Made by a program: the position numbers and the translations under genes
The notes under the pieces: model-generated
The model's input: the letters and a program-made list of their open reading frames with translations, nothing else
Told to the model about the DNA's origin: nothing
Database searches by the model: none
In this document: positions 22,901 to 34,744 of the stretch, one piece after another
How the letters are laid out: each line of letters begins with the position of its first letter
How positions within the stretch are numbered: the stretch's first letter is position 1
Assembly: GCA_008508345.1 (NCBI GenBank)
Contig: QNGE01001005.1
Location: 96,587-160,586 of the forward strand
Origin: Paragonimus westermani
Lineage: Eukaryota; Platyhelminthes; Trematoda; Plagiorchiida; Troglotrematidae
DNA: 64,000 nucleotides
Direction of reading: 5' to 3'

Positions 22901-25900
22901 TCTCTCTGTTAAGCATGTACCGTTGGTAGCTAGTCTTCACCGCTTGAAGGATGGATTACCTGAACAGGATTAACAGCAAATCACTCCGGTTGGTCAGAAT
23001 TTTTGGTTTCTCGCACGTTGATTGTTTAAGCGTAGGCCGTCAACAACATGTGACGGTCTGGTCGTTTGAATTTATAAACCTAGTAGCTGACATCGCTGAC
23101 ATGCCGATACGCTAATTCCGTGGCGTTGACTGGACAAACTGGGAAAACTCGAAGGAACGATGTCCAATTGTGTGTGCAATAGGCAGACGTTCGTTCATCA
23201 AGGCTTCAGGCTGGTCGCTGGTGGCAACCAGCGCTGACTATTAGCACCCCTTTAGAAAGAGGTCGAATTTGACCCAGTTGATGGTGGTCCGTACAGCTTT
23301 TTGAGCAATTGTGGGAACTGAATAAGTTGACTGATTAGGCTTTAAAACCGAAGATAGAGTGCATTACTTTTCAGGAAAAAACTAACGAAATGTGGAATAC
23401 TGAGTCGATCATACACATTTTACGCTTAACAGGAGGATGGAAGGCATACACAAAGGCTGAGCAGAACTCTAATATTGAGCTCCATGACTCATTCAACCCG
23501 CGCATCTCAGCTCCAAGTCTGGCTTCTGGAACCTAACCATCCAATCAGATTTCAAGTTCAACACTACCATACTCAGGTTTACTGCTCATTTTAATAAGAA
23601 ACCAGTAGGCAGAAGTCTCAAAATGTTGACTAACTTTTTGAAAAAGGTGTAAAGGTCACTCATTCTTACAGTATGAATCCCCAGCGATGATTTATTTCGG
23701 TTCCAATCATGTTATTTGAAGATGTAACCAGATGGAACCCGAACCATCCTGACGGAATTCAATACTTGTGTAGCTGGAATTTCCTTCAGGAACTCTAACA
23801 ACGGGCCGTACGCTTCGTGCATCTTTATTTCTGAAACTGCTGCCTTTGGAATTAACGGGATGACTACAGGTAGCTACCGTTTACAGTTGCTGATATGCTG
23901 GAGGTGTTTCGTATAGCTTCCATAGTATTTGTATGGTGCTGTTTGAGCTCGTGAACTCTTCGACAGATGACAACCACTGCGCGATGATGTCCCTATGCGA
24001 TTGAACAAAGAATAGAATGTCGTTGTTGTTGTTGTTGAGAGTTTTGCACGCCAGACACATTCTTTTTTTTACTTCTGCTCAGCGTGGTGCAACAGTGGTG
24101 TTTTAGCAGTCGCAGCTTACCACTTGATTTCCACAGGTTGTCCCTGGGTCGACATAGGGGTGTATTTTCAGAGCGCGTAGGTTAAACAACTGGCCAGGAA
24201 ATGCCAAGCACGGGAAAACAAAACTGCCGTTCCTTTAGCAAGAATTTATGAAGGCGCTTGAAAGATAACTGACAGTGTTTACATTGTATGGTAAGAACTG
24301 ATGTGATGTTGATGCCGTAAACAGTATACCAAAACTTTGCAGTGTTCGACAGATTACTGGAAGACGGGCGGTAGTCATGTGGAAAATATCCTGAGAGTAT
24401 CAATCATAACTGCTTACAAGTGCTGCTGGGGTAAAATTCGAAGGAAAGGAACTTTAATCAGCGGTATCTGTAAGGGTATTCATAAGGGAGAAGAGGTGAT
24501 GTACTGATTACATCACTGAACGGATCAAACACTTGAGCATATGTACAGTAGAAGTGTGAATTCTAAACCTGCATGAGTGAATTCACTGCACTTAAGTCAA
24601 TCCGACGATGTATATCAGCTTACCTTACCCGAGGGGATCGAATAACCCTGGTTAACATGATGCTTAGTGCATCAGCCGACAGGACATTGTGCGACCTTAC
24701 GTGTCGAGTGCTCACAAAGACACGCCTCTGTAAAGGGAACTTCCGAACAAGCACTGATAAACTGAAACTGACGACCAACGACACCAATATCGTTTGGACC
24801 AAACTGCTGCTTGGTCAATCACACCAGACCATCCCAACAGTGAATCAAACAAATGTTAATTGTCAAAAGGGGAACAGTTTGACGGACGATTGAGTAAACG
24901 TGGTGGCGACCAAAATGAAAGACATACGTGATCAAACAGAGGTCAGTGAACGTTCGATTGAACATGGCGAAATAAACAGGCGGTCTTGGTCATCATTTTT
25001 GTGAGAGCAGTCAGTGTACGGTTAAGCCATATATAGAAATCAGCCAGGACGAATCGTAACAAACATGAATGTGTTAGGCACACACTGCAACTACATTCAC
25101 GATTACGTTACAGCTTGAAATTTGAAAGATAGAAAAACTCCAAAAATCCTAGGGCGCCTCAGTTTCTTCGTTCCAGAGAACAAACTGAATAAATGAATGA
25201 GCGAACGGTTTTCATTTTTTTATTTACTTCGATATTCACGACCCTTGAGATTAAATGTGACTGACTGGACAACGTATTTCCGAACGGTGACAAATCGCGG
25301 TCGTTGCCAACCAACAAAATTGTCCTAGTGTATGCATGCAAGGATACAATTTTGGTTCTTCGGAACAATATGAATTTAGTGTCGTTCACACCTGGTCCCG
25401 GCTTTCGCATTCAGATAGCTTTTTAATCGGCCAATGAAGAAGCACTAGACTTGAGCTACACTCCTACCAGGGTTTGTCAGTAGTTCATATTCTTGCCACG
25501 GTAGGGAGTTGTACTCTAACCACACTTTTGTGAGCTGTCTGTGTTAGTCACTGTACCTAAAGTGGTAGCTGGCTAAATCGGAAACAATTATTCAAACAGT
25601 CAGTTGAATATCTGGACGCGGTGGTGAGATATAGCCGAAGCCCATAACGGATGGACTACGGATAACATGAGCACTTGAAGGAATCATCACTCGATGAAAT
25701 CGAGCTAACGAGTAGAAAATTGCAAGAAAAACGTCATGAAATGGCGCATCAGCCAAAAGCATAAAACCAGGCAAACGTGCATTTAGCGTTTAAATGGAAA
25801 CCTCGCTCCATAGCGGACTGAAATTCTCTTTCACAAACGAGAGCGCGTGAGTCGCCTGGGAAAGTGCGAATGGGATAACAAATATTTGGCTTTATTAAAT

Positions 25901-28900
25901 GACTGTAACGGAACCCATTTTTCATTCGCTATACAGACACAAATTTCTCGACAGTTCATGACTTCAGACAAACCAATTCAGTCGCCCATATCTTCTAAAT
26001 TCACCGTCCGTCGTTCGAAACAATCGACACCTAACTCGCTTTCATTAGCCGTCAACGGTGTTGGTCTGGCCAACATTAAGATAACATGTAGGTACACTTG
26101 AGTGCTGTTCAACGTTAGCTAAATTGAAGGTGCAACATGGTTTCTAACACCATTGTTGAGTCACCATCTGACCGTCCCAGGGGCACACAGATATCAAACA
26201 CTGATGGATCCCATGTCGGATGAAAGGCGACACTTTCTGTTCATTGTGGGCAGGTCAATCTTTGTATGGGTCCCGAGTGAACAGTTCATTCTGTGCCTGC
26301 CCATAACTGTGACTCTGATGACACTAGCGATGTCATGACAACATTCTCTATCCCACTTGGAATGGTTACATGAATGTGGCTCGCCAACTTACGGAATGCC
26401 AAAGAAAAAACCAGCAGTAAAAAAATCCAACTGTTGTACCCTGAACGGTGAAGGTTGACTCCCGACCATTTGAGTGGAAGAGTTAAGGTCATGCACACTC
26501 GACAGACAAAACAGATGCTACCTATATGGAAACACTTGTGATATACTGAACTCATAAATTTGTGAAGGGGACGAGTGAGAACATACTACAGTGTGCCACT
26601 TTTTAATCCGTTACATATTACATCTTCAGAGTGCAGGTGATTGCATAAGATGAGCTTAATGCACAAGAAATATAGGAGTATTTTAAAAGGGGCAACATTT
26701 GACGAATGAGACAGTGTAGATGATATATTTGCAGGCCTGTCTAGTCGTTGTTTGTTCGAATTTTTTGCTTACTGTTGTTGCAAAATGTCTTTTTTCCCTT
26801 TCGAGGGAACTATAGTTGTCTGCGTTGGGGGTAAATAAAAGTTAACAATTTCGGTTACTTTTCGTTGTGGAAAATCGAGCACAATATATTTGTTCTTTTT
26901 ATATGTGAGGCGAAAACTTCCACCGAAACACCTTCGAAGCAATTCTGGCTGATGGATATGCCGTTCGTTTCTTATACTGTGTTACTCAATATTTGTGAAT
27001 AGTTATACTTTGATGAATATCTCCACATTTTCTCTGAATCGTGAGGTAAAGTACGAATCCCCATAGTTCCAGTAACTTCACTAACCTCAAACACTAAGGA
27101 ACTCATGTACCCAATTGTGGTCACTGAATTGATAATCTTACTTCAAACAGGTTACCTCGATATTTTGTTAAGTACACTGGTACGGTAGGTCATACTAAAT
27201 TGGTACCATTAAGTAATACATCGAAGTGGTCACTTCGACCGCTGTTGTCTTCGACTAAGCGAAAGACCTCTTTTGCAGTGCTTCTAATATTCTTGACTTA
27301 TTTCAAGTGACTGCAGTGAACAAACCATTTGTGATTGGCGAAAACTGACTACAACTCAGTCTATACGAAACATCGCAAATGTTCACTCTCAGATCTATCA
27401 AAGTTGTCCTAATGATTGTGCTCATTGGGTATCACAACAGAGACAAAACTCGAATGGCAAATGTATGCATAACAGACCAATTGTCGCTACAATATGTGCG
27501 GAAATGCATAATATGGAGCATTGCCAATTGTCTCTGAAAGAGTCAAGAGGATTTGCCAGAGTCACCACCTTAGTTCTAATGAAACGACTTGGAAAGTTGG
27601 TCAGGGAGCAATCATACTTTTGTCACTCCTGACAATGTAGGTCACAGGTCACGGATCGGCAGTCCAGTGCTTAACATTCGAATCCGGTCTGCCGGTAGAG
27701 GTTTTATTAGCCCGCGATCTCAACATATAAAGTAGTTTATGTTTGACAGTACTTCTGTTTGTGAGAAACTCTTCTAGGGTTTGAAATACATAAAGGTCAA
27801 ATCGGGAACCCAGATCAGTGATGCCCATTTGGATGACTTTCTGCACCTGATCTCTTTCAGCTTGTTTCCTAATACTGAGATGATCGGGGACAGAACTTGA
27901 CACTGCAGACTTGGGCTAAAATGTCAGTGCTACTTTCGTCACGAAATGTCTTTCCGAACCGACACGAGGACAGCCTCGGTCACTCTAAATGACATCTATT
28001 TACTAATTCAGCCTGTGTAGTTTGTAGGTGTCATCTGGACTAGACACACAAGTGATAAATTTGGGACGTTTTTTTGCCAATCTCTACACTAATAACTGCG
28101 TTGACACGTCATATGACACCTCAACGCGGTCGTAAACATTGTTGGATTGTGGCATTGTAAAGAGTACATACCATCCGATAAGCAGTGCCCTCAAAATGCC
28201 ATCTTGTGATACACATGATTTTAGACTACACTGCCCTTCGAAAAATCATCTCTCATATCGGAAAAGAATAGGCAGTTGCTACTGTTGTCGTTTAATGTGT
28301 CCTTGAAGGCAGCCACTCCGATAATTCCTCTATAGGCTGGGCTCGCAAAAGCTATCCAGTACCTGATCGGCCTTCAAATGGACAGTTCAAAGTGTAGTTA
28401 TAAGATCTAGCGGGTGGTATACACAAAACCCCAAGAGAATCCCATGCAACCATGGCGAGCTTAAGCGTACACAACGTGGTGTGTTTGACAAAGCTGAAAA
28501 GCTGCAAGAGGTTTAAACAGATAAATCGAGTCTGCAACGCCGGAGTTCTGAGGCCTTCTCGGATTACCGTGTGCAGGATAACAGATGTTGCCGGCGAATG
28601 CAAAAATGAAGGCGATGGGATGGAATCACTGCTAACAGAAACGACTAACAGTGTGGTTGGCTCGCTGGTGCACCTATGATGCGGAGACAACACATTCAAG
28701 GTGTGGTTAACGAGACTGCAGACCATCATTGTTTCTCAGTATTTCCAGCATGTACGGGTTTTCAAGTAAACTAGTCCTTGCTGTTATGACCTGAGACAGT
28801 TTTGGTCAGTCGAAGTTATATTGTGCTACTCTCTAGGAACAGAGGTCAGTTCGCACATGTTCAAGCGTACTGTTGTAAAATATGGAAACCCGTATAAACT

Positions 28901-31900
28901 TGACTACTTATTTACAATCGATGAACAGGGGACTTTACGGATACCACTGTTCATTTGCACGAGGATCATTATTGTCTAGTATGTCATCCACGTTCGGCTG
29001 TTAACTAACACTTAAATTCTTCTACCGTACTTCACTGCTCGCCAGCAGAAACTAAAGGGTCGAAAAGCACTCATTAATCATGCAGTGTTGTGGCACATAA
29101 TATAACTGCTAAATACAAAGGAAACGACCAGCAGCAAAGTTCTTATCAATGTAGTTTTGGGAAAATATTTGCTAGAAACGATGCTAGCTGGGAAGGTGTG
29201 TGTGGTAGAATTGTTATCATTTCTACTGGAGCGAAACAGGGGATAGAACAGAAGTTCAGTGAACCGTTTAGAGAAATCTAGTATGTCTTAGATTTTTTGA
29301 GAATTCAAAGAAACAAATCAGGAACTGACAGCCGAGATGGTAAAACTAACTCAAATCGACACCATTGTGGACGACCGTTTTATGAACCTTACTATTCGAA
29401 AATAGCTAAGAACCTTAGAAATGTATAGAAAAATCCTAAAATACTCATTACAGACAATACAACTGACGGTGTGTTATAGAAATTTCTGATCAACATTAAT
29501 TTATACTGGCCAATCGATTTGGTCGTAAATCCAGTTCGCGGTTGCGCTATCTTGCTGGATAACTGGCAACTCAAATTTAAGATTTTTACGGCGATAAACA
29601 ACACTTGGACAGTTGAGGGGGTTCAATAGTATAAGAATTACAAATGTTCTAGCAGCTCTGGTTTTATTTCAACAAATGCCACTTTGCTGTACAGATGAGA
29701 CACTGGACGTAGAACAGTCAAAATTGCAAGCCATCACTACACGTTTATTTCACGCTGTCACGCTATCCGCCTGCTTGTGTCACACTCCAGTCATACTAGC
29801 CGGTAGCTGCTTGTTGACATACACTGGTCTTCGGTTTATGCATGTTTCTTAGTAGTGCGGTTGGCTCCTCGAGTGTGTTGTGACGTTTGCAACAAATGGT
29901 ATTAGTATACACCTCAATGATCGGGATTACTTGTCTCTCTTCATCCGACTCCCAGTATATTTGTGTGTGAGTATGAAAATTCAAAGAAGTTAATTTTATG
30001 GTTATTAGTATGCTTCACCTTTTTATTCCAATGTTTGCTACCAATTACGCATATCAAAACGAGGACTATAAATTTCATGGCACAACTAGTTGAGCAGAGA
30101 TTCTGGTTACTTATCAAAATCTTATGGGCAACTACGCCATGGGGCGGTAATCAGCATAAAATACTACTTAACTATATGAGAGTAAACCTAGTTCGCCTTC
30201 CTAACAACAAAACCCCGTAGCCAACTTATTCATTAAGACTGATAAACTTTTGGTGTCTCTTGTTAACGTCAAGTTGGGGAGGATACACACACCGACAGTT
30301 TTATTTTCAGATGCACCAAATTTTCCCAGGAACAAATGTGAGGTTTGCTGTTAACATCGATTACTCAAGCCTCACCGTCGCAGTAGGTACTCAGATGATG
30401 GTGTGCAAATTGAGTCACCAAAATCTTGCGGTCACACACCAAAAGTCATAAAATTCAATAACATTAAGCCGATTCATCTCTGGTATGTCACTGCTATCAC
30501 CTTGATAATGGCTGTTTACAATAAATACTGAACGAAACCAGGTAAGCGCTACGGGAACTGGGACTCAGTAACTTGTCTTGTTATTTACTGGAAATGATGC
30601 TTCGAGCGGATATCGTAAAAGGCACCTTCTATCGAAGGTACGTGGACGACTGGATAGGGAATCAACAAGGCTGTGGATCCAAAACGTTTGCTTTGTAGTG
30701 GATATCACGTACCCTAGACGCACTTTCATACTTGCAATCGAAAATGGCAGGTAAATATCAGTCCCGTGTATGGCACCAAAATGCGGTAAACAGTTCCTTC
30801 CGGAGAAATATTCACAAGAAGGGAACTGGAAGTGTTTAGTAGACGCATTTTTTCCGCTAGGTTCAAGTCGGACAGAGATGAAATCGCAGTAGCAATCTGG
30901 TACGCCTAGCCACGGAGATGTGCACTAGTGATGTAACCGAGACTAAATTAAAGTTAGTACGAAGGTTTTTCGCAAGCAATGTCTGCCGCAGAAAACCTTG
31001 ACGTGATGTGTTTTGTGTACGAAGTGGATACTACTGAAGGAAAAAGTCCGTTATCGGGAAAGAAACTGGCGTTCATGACCTGTGACTACAACAACAAAAC
31101 GTTATGTAGGTTCAACAATAATGGAGCAACTGTTGTAGCTGAGAAAACGTTCAGGGTATCACAACTGCTAACCACACTCAGGTTCAACCCGGTCTTGTAC
31201 ATACAACAGAAAAATACACAGCGCCACCATGCAGCATTCTTAAGTCATCGGGTTCAAAGAACAGGTGAACAGTGATAAAAGTCTTACAACCAGAGAATTT
31301 TGTAATAAGATGAAGGGACGCCAACCCATACGACTAACAAAGGGAGAAAAGGAAAACAGTTCGAGTGAAATCTTAGGGTGGCTGGTTGGCTTTGAGCACC
31401 GCGAGGGGCCACCGCAGGCGTGATCAAAATCCGATTACGCTTCGCGCCCCGAGGACACTTCTTCAGGTTGTGTGTCTACCTTGGCACCAAATTGCGTACC
31501 TGACAACTCAGATTATCGTTTTGGAAGCCCACTTCTTTACCAGTTCAAAATTGGCTGAGTTATTTTTGTGAAATGAACTTAATTTTCTTCTCTGAAGGTC
31601 GAAAAGCTGTGCCCATCCCGACTGACCAGATATGCATTCCGACATGTAGTAATGTGTCGGCTAATCAGATTCATGGTACTGTTCATGATGTGAGCCAAGT
31701 ATTGCCCTCAAACCACCCTTCGACCTCAGAATCTTGGGAGGTCTTGAAACGCGTAGAAACAGGGGTGCACATACGATGCATTCAATGAATGTGAAGCAAG
31801 ATGGCAACCATAGCAATGCAGACTTGGCTGAGGTGCAGTTATCCTTGCTGGACTGATGATTGTGATGTGATCGAATGGCCTCAAGTTTGATCACTTAATC

Positions 31901-31980
31901 TGCTGGGCATAAGAACGATTTCTTTATGGACGGTAAATGAGCAATGCAACCAGGCTGCCTTGTTTTTTCACTAACCACAT
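19930..31980. other. 12-kb stretch without a recognised gene
   Basis: No open frame here has a domain I can name; the longer ones (20130-20426 -, 21018-21335 -, 24573-24893 +, 28352-28729 -) lack family motifs. The 20760-21330 part is more GC-rich than its surroundings and may be an old repeat. A GTT microsatellite lies at 24022-24037. A minus-strand string near 25430-25465 resembles 7675-7705 on the plus strand. Confidence 0.55.
24022..24037 (+). repeat. (GTT)5 microsatellite
   Basis: Five GTT units plus one base in non-coding DNA. Confidence 0.85.
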
Positions 31981-31986
31981 ACGCAT

Positions 31987-32747
31987 TTACATTCTGAATC
32001 CTAGAAAGGCACAACATACACGTGGTACTAGGGTACGGTTGACAGTCCGTGAGCGAATCACACTAGTTGGCTTATTTTGAAAATGGGTTGAAAGTCTCCG
32101 TGTGTCTGATAAGTTGATCAATGAGAAGCATGAAGAACAGGCTACTTCCTCAGAAACAGTCATTAGCAGGTTATGGTTAGAGTTTGAAAAACCCTCAGCA
32201 TGGGTAATTAAAACTCTTACTGCTGACCAACAGTGAAAATGGACGACGCTGTCACCATCGATGTTCTTCAACGAATATAAGACAATCAGAACAGCAGCCT
32301 CTGTCAACTAGCACAAGCGAACCCTGTGTCGAGAACCTTTGATTTTTAGATGCTTTAGTTCACAGAGTAACATATGGCCTCTGAACTTCGGGAGAAGTGG
32401 TTCAAAGGGCGATTCCATTGTTGTTATTGATTCTGATGGCCACGTTAATACCAGAGGAGTCTTACTTGGTGAAGAGCCACCGATAATTTTAGAGAAGTTT
32501 CTGGAGAGTGACCACGTGCTGTACACCAAGAAGTCAATGGTTTAAACCGGCATTTTGAGTACACTCCAGAATGTTCGGCAGACCTATGATCCCAGTTGCG
32601 CAGAAGTGACGCAGTGTTCTGCCGGAGATTAAACAGCCGCTGTTGTTTTTGGCAGATAGGTCGGCTGTGAAGGACCAAGAATTGGATTGCTGAGAATGTC
32701 GGAATCAGCACCAATGAACTTCCGGCTCCGAGGCCACCTAAAGACAA
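31987..32747 (-). pseudogene. possible Ty3/Gypsy RT/RNase H relic
   Basis: The minus frame starting at 32529 contains SRNFSKIIGGSSPSKTPLVL followed by TWPSE, which resembles the connection segment after a Ty3/Gypsy polymerase (YRRFIRNFSKI...W). The next open stretch (32307-31987) has AAVLIVLYSLKNIDGDSVVHF and then RVLITHAEGFSNSN..LL. That resembles the RNase H order of AVLSQ, an RVIAYASR-type strand, and RTLTKAERNYS...EL. The catalytic acidic residues expected before AVL cannot be placed, and stops separate the pieces. It is either a very old LTR retrotransposon relic or a chance resemblance. Confidence 0.35.
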
Positions 32748-32749
32748 TC

Positions 32750-34353
32750 ATATATGTGACGTGGTCAGGAACCGAAGCTCAGCTGAAGCAAAGGATCGAA
32801 GGGAAGATTTTAACCGTTTAGGCCAATATTCCGAAGCAAGCAATCACGGAACTAACTGTGCACAGCACATTGAATGTCTGTTCTGGACAATCAAACGTCA
32901 AATCTTCAACTGATCTATGGTTATGACATTATCATAGTGGAAGGTGTTTTGACAAGTGGATATTTTTTCGTGGTAGCCAACTTGCCTGCATGACAACCTC
33001 AACGGCTACTGTTCTACTTTTGTTTCAGATGGAGGTGAGCAAAGATGAGAGTGAGACACCAGTGTGATGTGGCTTTTCGGTATCTGCCAACCAAAAGTCT
33101 GTCATCTCATTTGTGAATGCCGCTTGCGGTTGTGAATAGTGTTAGGTTTCAGCACATACGACGTACGACTACTTATGATTGCGTGACTATTTAAATTTTT
33201 AAGCTAAGCCCACAGCTCAAAACTTCGTCTTCTAAACGGGCATAGTGGTTACCTACAACGATTCTCCATACAGACACAAAACGAGTAAGACGGTCTTTAT
33301 TCGGGGATGATTTTTATTCGAGGGGGGCGGAGATCAAGCATTTTGCTAGATATTACAAAATAATCTGCTGGTGACTGCGTTCGTCCAGCTTCGAGGTGAT
33401 TGTTTTTTCTCTTGGAGGTTGTTGATTACTGAAGAGGCCATCATGGGAACACACTACATATCGGCTTGCTACACAGTGGTTACTGAATGTCTCTTCCGTG
33501 CTTGAAATTGCTTAACACCGCCTAGCATCTTCAAAATCGGGTTCCAATCCGGACTCCACACAGTCCTCCTTCATTGACCAGGATATTTTTTGTCCTACTG
33601 GAAGGCAACGGGACATCCAGTTGAGGGTACTAGCCTGTTGGAATTTGTCTATTGCGCTCCCTCTAGTCCGGCAAAGTGCTTGATGTCTTCATCATCAGTA
33701 AACGAGGTGTGGCAATCAGCTTCATCGTATGCTGAAGACTTTGATACACCTAAACCACATCTGACGAACTACGTATGAGAGAGTTTCTGATATACTCAGC
33801 CAAGAATGTTTACCCTAATCGGTTGCGTTCAAATTGTGCATGTGGGAGTACACTACCGAAAACGGGTAAAAATATGAACAGTTTTGAAGACTGTCAAAAT
33901 ATTTGAGTAACGTTTACACTACTGACAATTTAGCAGTAGCCAGCGACATATACTTGTTTCGTCTGACTTCCGGGCAGTCGGTGGTTGAGGTCTGACCAGC
34001 CCCATATGGAAATCAGCACTACTTATCAGTAGTCCAAATGACGAACCCGGATATTTCTAGATGATTCAGAAGATTTAACCGCTTGATTGTCGACTGGAGA
34101 TAACAAGACGGTTACTGGGCCTCCTATCAAGATTAACGGGCAGCCTGAAACGAAAGTGGTTGAGCCTTCAGATACGATAACTTGGTCATTCCTAGTATGA
34201 GATCAGTGGGGTTGCGGTTAACAAATTTGTATTGTGGAAGCATGGTTAGGGTTCGGATCCAGACCGTGGCGGGAATGTGCATTACTAACGAGTTCTAGGA
34301 AGAAAGAAGCTTGGGTCTAATTTTTCTTTCTGAAGGAGGATGACTGAGATGTC
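32750..34353. other. stretch without a recognised gene
   Basis: No coding potential recognised. A perfect RNA polymerase III B-box-like string lies at 34250-34260 (see separate entry). The left arm of the inverted-repeat unit begins at 34354. Confidence 0.55.
34250..34260 (+). repeat. tRNA-like B box, probable SINE remnant
   Basis: GGTTCGGATCC matches the tRNA B-box consensus. About 65 bases upstream, TAGTATGAGATCAGTGGG could be a degenerate A box. The downstream string GGGAATGTGCATTACTAACGAG resembles 44751-44770 (AAGAATATGCACTACCAGTGG), as expected of two copies of one short interspersed repeat. No complete tRNA cloverleaf can be drawn. Confidence 0.35.
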
Positions 34354-34744
34354 TATGATAACGGATCCTAGTGTGGATTTGAAAAGTCACAATAAATCGT
34401 TCACCACTCAGTGTCTACCCTCTTTTTTGATTAATATATATATATGTAGTGCCTAAACAATAACAAGTAGCTGGCATCAACTATCTAACAGAATCAGGGG
34501 AGAAAATGGTTAAAAAGCGACGAGGATCGTGAAACTTTGAGTGTTTACCGATTGTATGCAAAGCTGGGCTGAAGTGTACACAGCAACCGAATACCAACAC
34601 TGTTCAAGATTGTCTCTGGTGTCCGATCACTGGCAACTGCCAGTCTTATTCAATAAGGGGATAGCATCCCTCGCAATGTGTGATTCTAGCATCGCTTGGA
34701 AATCTTGTGATTTCTTGCAGCAGTCAGCAGTAACACGGAAACAA
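34354..34744 (+). repeat. left inverted-repeat arm, 391 bp
   Basis: Matches the reverse complement of 37931-38321. It begins TATGATAACGG and ends CACGGAAACAA, and it includes a short internal TA tract (34432-34445). An open frame of 68 codons within it is simply repeated in the other arm and is not taken as a gene. Confidence 0.9.

Noticed and set aside
28352..28729. 125-codon minus frame checked for a retroelement or zinc finger
   Set aside because: Cys and His positions do not fit any pattern I know.
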